Below are positions 1 through 9,113 of a stretch of DNA of 64,000 nt, piece by piece. Made by a program: the position numbers and the translations under genes. Each line of letters starts with the position of its first letter. Positions within the stretch are counted from its first letter, which is position 1. This DNA is from Pseudoalteromonas distincta (GTDB lineage Bacteria > Pseudomonadota > Gammaproteobacteria > Enterobacterales > Alteromonadaceae), in NCBI RefSeq assembly GCF_000814675.1, contig NZ_JWIG01000017.1:1-64000 (forward strand), given 5' to 3'. The notes beneath the pieces were generated by a model. It did no database searches. It was not told the DNA's origin and saw only the letters and a list, made by a program, of their open reading frames with translations.

Positions 1-581
<581 letters not shown>

Positions 582-860
582 AAAAAGTTTTATGTCTTTC
601 GACAGCTCAATGAATTCTGAATTTTTTAATATCTTTCGATATTGAATTGACTGTGCCGAATAATTACCGAAATAACTATTCTGTTGGTCACTCAGTTTTC
701 AATTGAGACTCTAATTTGTTTGCCTCACTAGTTACTCATAAAGAGTAAGTAGTTTGGCTGTTAGAACTCAATCTGTACGAGTGCCCACACAGATGATTGC
801 TTTATATTTTTAAAGAACGTTGCGATTATAAAGTTGAACTTTACCTCGCTAGGGCTGCGC

Positions 861-888
861 ATATTACGCTTTCCTATTTTTTTGTCAA
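861..888 (-). promoter_or_regulatory. rRNA operon promoter, proximal (P2-like)
   Basis: On the minus strand there is a consensus -35 TTGACA (883-888), a 16-bp spacer and -10 TAATAT (861-866), followed by a GC-rich discriminator GCGCAGCCC typical of stringently controlled stable-RNA promoters. A boxA-like GTTCTTTAAAAAT lies downstream at about 807-819, consistent with rRNA antitermination. Promoter function is inferred from sequence and position about 280 bp before 16S. Confidence 0.8.
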
Positions 889-994
889 CACTTAAATTTA
901 AACTTTCTAAGAAGATTCAATCTAAGTTTCACTTAACACCCTGAGTTGTTTGTGCCTCGCTATGCGTTGCTGTTTCCCGTCTCAGTGGGGTCGC

Positions 995-1022
995 ATTATA
1001 GGGAGCGGCGGATTTTACGCAA
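995..1022 (-). promoter_or_regulatory. rRNA operon promoter, distal (P1-like)
   Basis: On the minus strand a perfect -10 TATAAT (995-1000) is preceded by a 16-bp spacer and TTGCGT (1017-1022), with a GC-rich discriminator GCGACCCC. It lies 134 bp upstream of the second promoter, giving the tandem arrangement usual for gammaproteobacterial rRNA operons. The rest of 582-1200 holds the rRNA leader and, on the plus strand, the upstream region of the AGCS transporter; I see no gene in it. Confidence 0.7.
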
Positions 1023-1200
1023 GCGTTATTTGCATAAAATAGTAATTAAAATTAAGCCCCAAGCAAGCGCACACGATAAACACAAGTTACCCACAAAACC
1101 CTGTTGATAACTCTGTTTTTGAACTTTAAAACTAAACACTTTTATCCTGATGTGATAAGTTGCGGTCACTTTTTTTAACTCATGTATTTAGGCAGTATCC

Positions 1201-2616
1201 ATGACAGACATAATAAATAGTATAAGTGCCCTTCTATGGGGGCAAGTTCTCGTCTACTTATTAATAGCAGCGGGCCTCTTCTTTACTTTTCGACTAGGCT
1301 TTATTCAATTTGTGCAATTCCCACATATGTTCAAAGTTATGTTTGGTTCTCGTAAATGTGCCGATAACGAAATTTCATCCTTTCAGGCTTTTTGTACTTC
1401 ATTAGCAGCTCGTGTCGGTACTGGTAATATGGCAGGTGTTGCTGTTGCCTTATACCTAGGTGGCCCAGGTGCTATTTTCTGGATGTGGCTTATTGCATTA
1501 ATAGGTATGGCTACAAGTTTTGCCGAGAGTACTTTAGCTCAGGCTTATAAAACAAAAGATGCAGATGGTAATTTTAGAGGTGGCCCTGCTTATTATATGC
1601 AAAACGGTTTAGGCAAACGTTGGATGGGAACTTTATTCTCGTTATGTTTAATTTTAGCCTTTGGTTTAGTATTTAACGCAGTACAGTCAAACTCTATTGC
1701 TGCAGCATTTGAAGTAGCGTTTGATGTACCTAAGTATATAGTAGGCATTTGCTTGGTTATTGGCTCTGGCATCATTATTTTTGGTGGCCTAAAAACAATT
1801 TCTCGCTTTGCTGAAATGGTTGTGCCATTTATGGCATTAGCTTACCTGCTGGTTGCACTTTATGTATGCGCCATTAACTTTACTGCACTACCTGATGTGC
1901 TAGTGCTTATTATAAAAAGTGCTTTTGGTATTGAACAAGCTGGTGCTGGTGCTATTGGATACGGTGTCACACAAGCGATGATCCAAGGCATAAAGCGTGG
2001 TTTATTCTCAAACGAAGCCGGTATGGGTAGTGCAGCTAACGCCGCAGCTACTGCAACGCCTTACCCTCCTCACCCAGCATCACAAGGTTATGTGCAAATG
2101 TTAGGCGTATTTATTGATACTATTGTTATTTGTACAGCGACTGCTTCTCTTATTTTACTATCGCAGCAATTAGTACCTGAATCTGGTGTTATGGGGATTG
2201 AACTTACACAAGCAGCATTACAAGAACATGTCGGTGACTGGGGTACTTACTTTATTGCCATTGCTATATTGTTTTTTGCTTTTACTTCTATTGTGGCTAA
2301 TTACTCTTACGCTGAAACAAATTTAATGTTTTTAGAACACAACTCTAATAAAGGGATGTTTATCTTTAGACTTGTTGTTTTAGGCATGGTGATGTTTGGT
2401 GCTGTTGGTGAGCTTGGTTTAATTTGGACGCTGGCAGATATATCAATGGGTCTAATGGCCATTGTAAACGTTATAGCGCTATTTATGCTTTCAGGTGTTG
2501 TTGTATGGCTCTCTAAAGATTACAACGAACAACGCAAAAAGGGCTTAATACCCACCTTTGACAAAAGTAAGCATCCTAAACTTGCTAAAGAGGTTGACCC
2601 AGCGGCCTGGGAATAG
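1201..2616 (+). CDS. AGCS family sodium:alanine/glycine symporter
   Basis: Inner-membrane Na+-coupled symporter for small neutral amino acids, most likely alanine or glycine. The 471-residue protein is strongly hydrophobic with about ten or eleven membrane segments. It carries AGCS hallmarks: an N-terminal block ending ARVGTGNMAGVA (about residues 70-81), GGPAYYMQNGLG at about 126-137, and RGLFSNEAGMGSAANAAA at about 264-281. Length is normal for the family. It stands alone, with an intrinsic terminator directly downstream and the rRNA promoters diverging upstream. No Shine-Dalgarno is obvious before the ATG. Substrate specificity cannot be read from sequence. Confidence 0.93.
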   Translation: MTDIINSISALLWGQVLVYLLIAAGLFFTFRLGFIQFVQFPHMFKVMFGSRKCADNEISSFQAFCTSLAARVGTGNMAGVAVALYLGGPGAIFWMWLIALIGMATSFAESTLAQAYKTKDADGNFRGGPAYYMQNGLGKRWMGTLFSLCLILAFGLVFNAVQSNSIAAAFEVAFDVPKYIVGICLVIGSGIIIFGGLKTISRFAEMVVPFMALAYLLVALYVCAINFTALPDVLVLIIKSAFGIEQAGAGAIGYGVTQAMIQGIKRGLFSNEAGMGSAANAAATATPYPPHPASQGYVQMLGVFIDTIVICTATASLILLSQQLVPESGVMGIELTQAALQEHVGDWGTYFIAIAILFFAFTSIVANYSYAETNLMFLEHNSNKGMFIFRLVVLGMVMFGAVGELGLIWTLADISMGLMAIVNVIALFMLSGVVVWLSKDYNEQRKKGLIPTFDKSKHPKLAKEVDPAAWE

Positions 2617-2625
2617 AAAATAATC

Positions 2626-2648
2626 AGCGAGCTACGGCTCGCTTTTTT
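2626..2648 (+). terminator. Intrinsic terminator after AGCS symporter
   Basis: Perfect 7-bp stem AGCGAGC/GCTCGCT with a TACG loop followed by a T-run, 10 bp past the stop codon. Confidence 0.88.
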
Positions 2649-2781
2649 AGTTCTAAAAATAACAAATACTACGCTTAATCATCTCATTGCTTATAAATAA
2701 AAAGTTATATTAATTTTAAAACTATTTTATATTTAATTACGTAGGACATATGAATTAAGTTATCTATAAAAAGGAGAGCCG

Positions 2782-4380
2782 ATGGATGACATGACAAAAA
2801 AATACAGTATAGACACTACTGATTACCAAGTTGGGCAAGATAATGTACAAAAGTGGGGATTTGATATCCATAATCCAGTATTTGGTATAAGCGCCTTCTT
2901 AGTTGTTTTATTTGTAATACTTACCCTAGTTTTTGACCCTACCGTTACCCGTGATGCACTAACCTCGACTAAAGACGCAATAATTAATCAATTTGATAGT
3001 TACTTTATGTTACTAGCCAATGCCTTTGTGATATTTTGCGTTATTTTAGCATTTTCTCCTTTAGGTAAAATTCGGTTGGGTGGCGTAAAAGCTCGTCCAG
3101 AACATGGTTACATGTCATGGCTTTCAATGCTCTTTGCAGCTGGAATGGGGATTGGCTTACTGTTTTGGGGAGTTGCTGAGCCAACTGCATATTATACTGG
3201 TTGGTATCATGTGCCTATGGGCGTTGAGCCAAATTCACCGCAAGCACACTCATTAGCTTTGGGTGCAACCATGTACCACTGGGGTTTACATGGATGGGCG
3301 ATCTACGCAGTTGTTGGGTTAAGCTTGGCTTTTTTTGCATTTAATAAAGGCCTTCCTTTATCTATACGTTCGGTTTTTTATCCATTATTTGGTGATCGCG
3401 CCTGGGGATGGCTTGGTCATATCATAGATATACTCGCTGTACTGTCTACTTTATTTGGTTTAGCTACATCGCTAGGCCTTGGCGCTCAACAAGCTACCAG
3501 CGGGATAAATTATCTGTTAGGCACTGATTACGGGACTGCTTTTCAAATATCTGTTATAGGTTTAGTAACGTGTATTGCAATTTTCTCAGTTATTAGAGGT
3601 ATTGAGGGCGGTGTTAAAGTACTGAGCAATGTTAATTTAATTTGTGCATTTATTTTATTATTAGCTGTTATTGCCCTTACTTTCTCAGATGCAATTACTG
3701 CTGTTTGGTTTACCCTTGGGGCGTACGTAGAGCACTTTGTACCTTTGAGCAATCCATTCAATAGACCCGATGAAGATTGGATGCACTCTTGGACTGTGTT
3801 TTATTGGGCATGGTGGATATCATGGTCGCCGTTTGTTGGGATGTTTATTGCTCGAGTTTCAAAGGGACGAACTGTACGCGAGTTTTTACTCGTCGTCATT
3901 GGCCTACCAACGCTTCTTAGTTTGGTTTGGATGGGCGTGTTCGGAAATATGGCAATTACACAAGTTATAGATAAAGTTGGCCCACTTGGACAAAATGGTT
4001 TAACTGATATCTCAGTGACTTTATTTCAAGTATACGAGCAGTTACCTCTTTCTAGTTTTATTTCTATTATTTCTATAGCACTCGTTTTGGTGTTTTTTAT
4101 AACGTCGTCTGATTCAGGATCGCTAGTAATAGATGGTATAACTGCGGGCGGTAAAATAGATGCACCAGTGCCACAACGTATATTTTGGGCTACAGTCGAA
4201 GGCGTGATTGCAGCAGTATTACTCTGGGTTGGTGGCTCGCAAGCATTGCAAGCGCTTCAGTCGGGCGTAGTTACTACAGCTTTACCGTTTTCAATAGTAC
4301 TTATTTTAATGTGTGTTGCGCTTATCCAAGGCTTGTTGAGCGAGTATCCAATTTACAAAGCTCAGAGTAAACTGCAATAA
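2782..4380 (+). CDS. BCCT family transporter (betaine/choline/carnitine type)
   Basis: Secondary transporter for quaternary ammonium compounds such as glycine betaine or choline, probably for osmoprotection or nutrient uptake in a marine cell. The 532-residue protein has about twelve hydrophobic segments. The family signature is present: the tryptophan-rich stretch FYWAWWISWSPFVGMFIAR within about residues 334-368, followed by KGRTVREF. A GMGIG motif at about 122-126 resembles that of Na+-coupled members. AAGGAGAG lies 6 bp before the ATG, supporting this start. It is monocistronic and followed by a hairpin. Exact substrate is not determinable here. Confidence 0.94.
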   Translation: MDDMTKKYSIDTTDYQVGQDNVQKWGFDIHNPVFGISAFLVVLFVILTLVFDPTVTRDALTSTKDAIINQFDSYFMLLANAFVIFCVILAFSPLGKIRLGGVKARPEHGYMSWLSMLFAAGMGIGLLFWGVAEPTAYYTGWYHVPMGVEPNSPQAHSLALGATMYHWGLHGWAIYAVVGLSLAFFAFNKGLPLSIRSVFYPLFGDRAWGWLGHIIDILAVLSTLFGLATSLGLGAQQATSGINYLLGTDYGTAFQISVIGLVTCIAIFSVIRGIEGGVKVLSNVNLICAFILLLAVIALTFSDAITAVWFTLGAYVEHFVPLSNPFNRPDEDWMHSWTVFYWAWWISWSPFVGMFIARVSKGRTVREFLLVVIGLPTLLSLVWMGVFGNMAITQVIDKVGPLGQNGLTDISVTLFQVYEQLPLSSFISIISIALVLVFFITSSDSGSLVIDGITAGGKIDAPVPQRIFWATVEGVIAAVLLWVGGSQALQALQSGVVTTALPFSIVLILMCVALIQGLLSEYPIYKAQSKLQ

Positions 4381-4390
4381 CAATTTATCC

Positions 4391-4424
4391 TTTATAAGCG
4401 ATCCTCAAGGGTCGCTTATAAAAT
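4391..4424. terminator. Hairpin downstream of BCCT gene
   Basis: A 14-bp near-perfect stem (TTTATAAGCGATCC against GGGTCGCTTATAAA, one G-T pair) with a short loop lies 10 bp after the stop. There is no strong T-run, so termination is likely but not certain. Confidence 0.6.
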
Positions 4425-4612
4425 CTTCGCAATTGGTATAACTAAGTGCTTAACGCATTCCCTATACTCCCACCTTAAATTTATTTTAGACACCGCACTT
4501 CTATTACATTCATTAATGCCACCCCTCGTTAAAACTTAGGTACAGGAGTAATTGCCAAGAAAATGAAATAACCAGCGTTCTGATTTTTTGCTTTGTTATA
4601 AACAGGTGCTCT

Positions 4613-4650
4613 TATACCAATTCGCTTAATTAAGTGATCTATTTTGAGGA
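4613..4650 (+). repeat. Partial interspersed repeat (TATACCAATTCGCTTAATTAAG type)
   Basis: The 30 bases from CCAATTCGC onward match, with one mismatch, the inverted copy at 51081-51110. This is one end of an interspersed element. The surrounding stretch 4425-4807 is AT-rich and I see no gene or second element end in it. Confidence 0.6.
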
Positions 4651-4807
4651 TGGTGAAACTCTAAGATATTAAAAAGAAATAGATTTTAAAGGTAAGTAGG
4701 TATTAAAAATAAGATTAGAGTATTTAAGTAAGAATAATTTTTGAATGTTTTAAAATTAGAAGCAATTTAGAATTTAAGTTAATTTTATCTGAGGATTTTA
4801 GTAAAGA

Positions 4808-4894
4808 TGGTGCCCGAGGCCGGACTTGAACCGGCACGACTTGTTAGTCGAGGGATTTTAAATCCCTTGTGTCTACCAATTCCACCACTCGGGC
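4808..4894 (-). tRNA. leuZ: tRNA-Leu(UAA), copy 3 of 3
   Basis: 87-nt class II tRNA with encoded CCA (complement at 4808-4810). Acceptor GCCCGAG pairs with CTCGGGC; anticodon loop TTTAAAA gives UAA. Last gene of the eight-tRNA cluster downstream of pgsA. Confidence 0.95.
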
Positions 4895-4932
4895 ATCGAG
4901 TTTGCTAATTAAAGCGTGTGGAGTAAATTATA

Positions 4933-5006
4933 TGGAGGCGGAACCCGGAGTCGAACCGGGGTAAACGGATTTGCAATCCGGTGCATGGCCACTCTGCCAT
5001 TCCGCC
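4933..5006 (-). tRNA. cysT: tRNA-Cys(GCA), copy 2 of 2
   Basis: 74 nt including CCA. Acceptor GGCGGAA start; anticodon GCA in the loop. T-stem CCCGG/CCGGG is fully Watson-Crick, unlike the other Cys copy at 5541-5614. Confidence 0.95.
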
Positions 5007-5025
5007 TAAATATTTCCAAATAATT

Positions 5026-5101
5026 TGGAGCGGTACACGAGGCTCGAACTCGTGACCTCGACCTTGGCAAGGTCGCGCTCTACCAACTGAGCTAGTACCG
5101 C
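5026..5101 (-). tRNA. glyW: tRNA-Gly(GCC), copy 3 of 3
   Basis: 76 nt including CCA. Acceptor GCGGTAC; anticodon loop TTGCCAA gives GCC. Appears identical to the two other Gly copies in the cluster. Confidence 0.95.
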
Positions 5102-5150
5102 AAAATACTATTTTATCAACTTTAAATTATCTTGGTTAAATAATTTAAAG

Positions 5151-5237
5151 TGGTGCCCGAGGCCGGACTTGAACCGGCACGACTTGTTAGTCGAGGGATT
5201 TTAAATCCCTTGTGTCTACCAATTCCACCACTCGGGC
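5151..5237 (-). tRNA. leuZ: tRNA-Leu(UAA), copy 2 of 3
   Basis: 87 nt, same sequence as the other Leu copies by eye, CCA encoded. It sits between two Gly genes, with no Cys gene in this repeat unit. Confidence 0.95.
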
Positions 5238-5276
5238 ATCGAGTTTGCTATTTAAAGCAAGTGGATAAAACTAATA

Positions 5277-5352
5277 TGGAGCGGTACACGAGGCTCGAAC
5301 TCGTGACCTCGACCTTGGCAAGGTCGCGCTCTACCAACTGAGCTAGTACCGC
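5277..5352 (-). tRNA. glyW: tRNA-Gly(GCC), copy 2 of 3
   Basis: 76 nt including CCA; anticodon GCC. Forms a Gly-Leu unit with the Leu gene at 5151-5237. Confidence 0.95.
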
Positions 5353-5416
5353 ATCATATTAATTCTAAATTAACCATTTTATAAATTACACTTGGTAATG
5401 CAATTAAACCACAAAG

Positions 5417-5503
5417 TGGTGCCCGAGGCCGGACTTGAACCGGCACGACTTGTTAGTCGAGGGATTTTAAATCCCTTGTGTCTACCAATTCCACCACTCG
5501 GGC
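5417..5503 (-). tRNA. leuZ: tRNA-Leu(UAA), copy 1 of 3
   Basis: 87 nt including CCA; anticodon UAA. The spacer after its 5' end toward Cys nearly equals that of the copy at 4808, showing a duplicated Cys-Leu unit. Confidence 0.95.
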
Positions 5504-5540
5504 ATCGAGTTTGCTAATTAAAGCGTGTGGAGTGTTGAAA

Positions 5541-5614
5541 TGGAGGCGGAACCCGGAGTCGAACCGAGGTAGACGGATTTGCAATCCGGTGCATGGCCAC
5601 TCTGCCATTCCGCC
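5541..5614 (-). tRNA. cysT: tRNA-Cys(GCA), copy 1 of 2, variant T-stem
   Basis: 74 nt including CCA; anticodon GCA. It differs from the copy at 4933 at two positions; one turns a C-G pair of the T-stem into a U-G wobble. Still foldable, so probably functional. Confidence 0.93.
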
Positions 5615-5645
5615 CCAGTACGGGGTATTAACCTTAAGATAAACT

Positions 5646-5721
5646 TGGAGCGGTACACGAGGCTCGAACTCGTGACCTCGACCTTGGCAAGGTCGCGCTC
5701 TACCAACTGAGCTAGTACCGC
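5646..5721 (-). tRNA. glyW: tRNA-Gly(GCC), copy 1 of 3
   Basis: 76 nt including CCA; anticodon GCC. First gene of the cluster, about 115 bp downstream of the stable-RNA promoter at 5835-5862. Confidence 0.95.
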
Positions 5722-5834
5722 ATTTTATTTATCAGTTATTTGAATTAGCACATGATGATTTATGTGAACATTCAGGTAACTGATTAATTACCGTTTCGTT
5801 TATCTCGGGGGCTATGCCCTCTCAACACGGACGC

Positions 5835-5862
5835 ATTCTACAGAGATTATTAAACGCGTCAA
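5835..5862 (-). promoter_or_regulatory. Promoter of the Gly-Cys-Leu tRNA cluster
   Basis: On the minus strand TTGACG (5857-5862), a 16-bp spacer and TAGAAT (5835-5840) are followed by a GC-rich discriminator GCGTCCGTG. It lies between pgsA and the first tRNA-Gly, as expected for a separately transcribed stable-RNA operon. Confidence 0.75.
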
Positions 5863-5933
5863 TACAAAAAATGCTAGTTTTGAACTGTTTGCTTGTTTTT
5901 TATCTAAAACGGTGCGTTATTATACATTTAGAG

Positions 5934-6479
5934 TTAATTTTTAGTCAATTCACCCCATGCTGCACGTAAATATTGCATCATAGAACTCAAGGTTAAAAAG
6001 GTCGCAATGTACAGTAGTCCAAAACTTAAATAGTTCATCCATGTATCATATTGCCAAATCAAACCGATAATGGCTAACATTTGTGCAGCCGTCTTAATTT
6101 TACCCATGTTTGATACAGCGACATTACCACGCTTACCCTGCTCTGCCATCCATTCACGAAGTGCAGATATTATAATTTCACGGCTTATTATAATAAGAGC
6201 AGGTATAGTCATGTACATTGACTGGTACTGATCAGATAACGCTACAAGTGCCGCACATACCATTACTTTATCAGCAACAGGATCTAAAAAAGCACCAAAA
6301 GGGGTTGATTGCTCAAGCTTTCTTGCTAAATAACCGTCTAGTATATCGGTGATTGATGCAAGCCAAAAAATAAAGGCGGCAGCAAAAAAAGCCCAGCTAT
6401 AAGGCAAATAAAATATCACCAAAAAAACGGGGATAAGAAAAAGTCTAAATGTTGTGAGTGTGTTTGGAATATTCCACAT
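5934..6479 (-). CDS. pgsA: CDP-diacylglycerol--glycerol-3-phosphate 3-phosphatidyltransferase
   Basis: Makes phosphatidylglycerophosphate from CDP-diacylglycerol and glycerol-3-phosphate, the committed step to phosphatidylglycerol and cardiolipin, at the inner membrane. The 181-residue protein has several membrane segments and the complete CDP-alcohol phosphotransferase motif: D45, D48-G49, A52-R53, G62, D66 and D70. Length is standard. It lies 42 bp downstream of uvrC on the same strand and just upstream of the tRNA cluster, the same order as in E. coli (uvrY-uvrC-pgsA-glyW-cysT-leuZ). Confidence 0.96.
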   Translation of the reverse strand: MWNIPNTLTTFRLFLIPVFLVIFYLPYSWAFFAAAFIFWLASITDILDGYLARKLEQSTPFGAFLDPVADKVMVCAALVALSDQYQSMYMTIPALIIISREIIISALREWMAEQGKRGNVAVSNMGKIKTAAQMLAIIGLIWQYDTWMNYLSFGLLYIATFLTLSSMMQYLRAAWGELTKN

Positions 6480-6521
6480 AACTACTTGGATATGTCTTTT
6501 TTGCTATATTCGCATGTAGGG

Positions 6522-8345
6522 CTAGCCCTTGTCATGCAAATGGTTAAATATCTTCTCAGCCATGTCAGGGCTGATCCCAGGAACTTTCTTTAACTGTTCT
6601 ATATTAGCAGCTTTTACTCCCTGCATGCCCCCTAAATATTTTAATAATGTTTGCCGACGCTTAGAACCGACTCCATTTATTTCTTCTAGTAGTGATTGCG
6701 TACGTTGTTTTTGGCGTTTATTACGATGCCCTGCAATTGCAAAACGATGAGATTCATCACGTATATGCTGTATTAAATGTAGCGCTGGTGCATCTGAATC
6801 CATAGGAATGGTTTTTCGACCACCGTCAATTAATAGTGTTTCAAGGCCAGGCTTACGGCTAGTACCTTTAGCGACACCTACTAATAAAGGCATTTTTGTA
6901 TGTGGCCAGTTAGAAAAGTACTGCTCCGCGCGCCCAAGTTGTCCCTTACCACCATCAATAAAGATAACGTCTGGAATTTTGTCTTCATCTACTAATTTGT
7001 TGTAACGCTTATTAAGTGCAAACTCCATTGCAGCATAATCATCACCACCGGTTATACCCGTTACATTATAGCGCCTATACTCTTTTGTATTTGGGCCTTG
7101 TGAGTCAAATACAACACAACTTGCAACAGTGTTCTCACCCATGGTGTGGCTTATATCAAAACACTCCATTCGGGTAATATCATCAAGTCGCAGTGTTGCT
7201 TTTAATTGTGCATAACGTTTATTAATAGAGTCTTGGGTACTTTGCTTAACTGCAATACTGTTTAATGCATTTTTATTGGCCAGTTGTAAGTATTGAGCAC
7301 GCTCACCACGGGTAACTACTTTGAGTGTTACTTTGCGCTCACTTATTTGTGTGAGTGCTTCACCGAGTGCCCCGCTCTCTTCTATTTCAAAAGGTAATAT
7401 GATTTCTTTTGCAATACGCCCTGTTGCTCCTGGCGCTAAATAGTACTGTCCTAAAAATGAGGTCAATATTTCTTGCTCACTCGAATCTTTAGGTACTTTT
7501 GGAAAATACGTTTTACTACCCAATACTTTGTGATCGCGGATCATTAATAAATGAATACCATTTAAACCATTTAAATGGGCAAAACCAACTACGTCCATTT
7601 CAGCAAAATTACCTGATATAGACTGTTGCTCCTGCATTTTACGAAGTAGCATTATTTGGTCGCGAACTTTTGCGGCCAGTTCAAAATTTAATTGTAGGCT
7701 GGCTGCTTCCATTTTTTTTATTAAATCAGCAATAACTTCGTGAGATTTACCCGTTAAAAACTTACGGACATAGTCAACTTGCTCGCTGTAATCATCATCC
7801 GTAACTTTATTCACACACGGAGCTGAGCAACGCTTAAGCTGATATTGCAGACACGGGCGACTTCTTGCGCGGTAATAAGCATCTTCACATTGACGAACAG
7901 GAAATATTTTTTGCATTAATCGCAAGCTTTCTGAGACAGCTCCAGCACTTGGAAATGGCCCAAAGTACTCACCTTTAATTTTACGGCTGCCACGATGAAA
8001 CGCTAAACGAGGGTGTTTATGGCTAGTTAATAAAATATAGGGATACGACTTATCGTCGCGTAATAATATGTTGTAGCGAGGCTGGTATTTTTTTATTAGA
8101 TTATTTTCAAGCAGCAGCGCTTCTGTTTCAGTATTAGTGAGTGTGACTTCGATGTCACAAATATTACTCACTAAAACGCGTGTTTTGCTATCGGTAATGT
8201 TACTTCTAAAGTAACTGCTCACACGCTTTTTTAAATGCTTAGCTTTACCAACATAAATAACTTGGTTGTCACTATCAAGCATGCGGTATACACCCGGCTC
8301 ACTTGATAGCGTTTTGAGAAAATGTACGTGATCAAATTCAGACAT
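6522..8345 (-). CDS. uvrC: UvrABC system protein C
   Basis: Dual-incision endonuclease of nucleotide excision repair, acting with UvrA and UvrB on bulky lesions. The 607 residues contain an N-terminal GIY-YIG nuclease domain (GVYRM at about 18-22, IYVGKAK about 29-35), a UVR domain for UvrB contact at about 203-238, an RNase H-like C-terminal nuclease domain (FDISHTMGEN at about 395, IDGGKGQ at about 464), and tandem helix-hairpin-helix motifs at the C terminus (EINGVG and KKVPGIS). Full length for the family. It starts 9 bp after the uvrY stop, so the two are co-transcribed. Confidence 0.98.
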   Translation of the reverse strand: MSEFDHVHFLKTLSSEPGVYRMLDSDNQVIYVGKAKHLKKRVSSYFRSNITDSKTRVLVSNICDIEVTLTNTETEALLLENNLIKKYQPRYNILLRDDKSYPYILLTSHKHPRLAFHRGSRKIKGEYFGPFPSAGAVSESLRLMQKIFPVRQCEDAYYRARSRPCLQYQLKRCSAPCVNKVTDDDYSEQVDYVRKFLTGKSHEVIADLIKKMEAASLQLNFELAAKVRDQIMLLRKMQEQQSISGNFAEMDVVGFAHLNGLNGIHLLMIRDHKVLGSKTYFPKVPKDSSEQEILTSFLGQYYLAPGATGRIAKEIILPFEIEESGALGEALTQISERKVTLKVVTRGERAQYLQLANKNALNSIAVKQSTQDSINKRYAQLKATLRLDDITRMECFDISHTMGENTVASCVVFDSQGPNTKEYRRYNVTGITGGDDYAAMEFALNKRYNKLVDEDKIPDVIFIDGGKGQLGRAEQYFSNWPHTKMPLLVGVAKGTSRKPGLETLLIDGGRKTIPMDSDAPALHLIQHIRDESHRFAIAGHRNKRQKQRTQSLLEEINGVGSKRRQTLLKYLGGMQGVKAANIEQLKKVPGISPDMAEKIFNHLHDKG

Positions 8346-8354
8346 AAATTATAG

Positions 8355-9005
8355 TTAGTACGAAACGTCTATATCAATCATTTTATGACGGATTGCTAAA
8401 TGGGTAAGCTCAACATCACCACCTACATTTAGCTTTTCAAACATACGGTAGCGATAGCTATTTACTGTTTTTGAACTTAGGTTTAAACGCTCAGCTATAT
8501 TTTGTGCTTTTTCACCTTTAGTGATCATAAGCATAATTTGCAGTTCGCGTTCAGATAAGCTCTGAAAAGGATTTTCGTCTGTACGACCTGTCACTTGCGC
8601 AAGTGCTATTTGCTGTGCAATTTCAGGGGCAATATAACGCTGACCGGCATGAACACAACGAATGGCACGCACCATTTCGTCAGAACCTGCACCTTTAGTT
8701 AAAAAGCCATGTGCACCAATTTGCATTACTTTACTCGGAAACGGGTCTTCACAGTTAACGGTAAGCACAATAATTTTTACATCAGGGCAGTAACGACAAA
8801 TCTTTTTAGTCGCTTCTAATCCGCCCATGCCTGGCATATTCATATCCATTAATACTATGTTTGGCGCATGCTGACGACAAAACTGTACAGCCTCTTCGCC
8901 AGTTTTAGCTTCACCAATTACTTTAAACCCTCGTACATCATCAAGAATACGCTTTATTCCTGTTCGTACAAGTTCATGGTCATCAACTAAAAGTACATTA
9001 ATCAA
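8355..9005 (-). CDS. uvrY: UvrY/GacA/VarA-family response regulator
   Basis: Response regulator of the BarA-UvrY (GacS-GacA, VarS-VarA) system, which activates transcription of Csr-type small RNAs. The 216-residue protein has a receiver domain with phospho-acceptor D54 and the acidic pair D8-D9, and a LuxR/FixJ-type HTH at about 148-205. The coding sequence begins with TTG, preceded by GAGGA; no in-frame ATG lies close enough to preserve the VDDH motif. It heads the uvrY-uvrC operon. The candidate CsrB RNA at 61481-62061 in this same window would be its main target. The cognate BarA kinase is not in the window. Confidence 0.93.
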   Translation of the reverse strand: MINVLLVDDHELVRTGIKRILDDVRGFKVIGEAKTGEEAVQFCRQHAPNIVLMDMNMPGMGGLEATKKICRYCPDVKIIVLTVNCEDPFPSKVMQIGAHGFLTKGAGSDEMVRAIRCVHAGQRYIAPEIAQQIALAQVTGRTDENPFQSLSERELQIMLMITKGEKAQNIAERLNLSSKTVNSYRYRMFEKLNVGGDVELTHLAIRHKMIDIDVSY

Positions 9006-9113
9006 TGGAACATCCTCACTTACCTAACAACATGCAATTTAATTAAATTAATTTGCCACAGTAACATACATAAAGCGAAACAATAACTAATATTATTGCC
9101 TCGCCCTAATAGT

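Noticed and set aside
1087-1112. DnaA-box-like sequences TTACCCACA and TGTTGATAA
   Set aside because: Each has a mismatch to TTATCCACA, there are only two, and there is no dnaA, gidA or AT-rich unwinding context; an origin is not supported.
1021-1200. Glycine riboswitch upstream of the AGCS symporter
   Set aside because: I could not identify the conserved glycine-aptamer cores or a terminator/anti-terminator in this AT-rich leader.
5150-5706. Open reading frames across the Gly/Cys/Leu tRNA cluster
   Set aside because: They lie entirely within tRNA genes and spacers.
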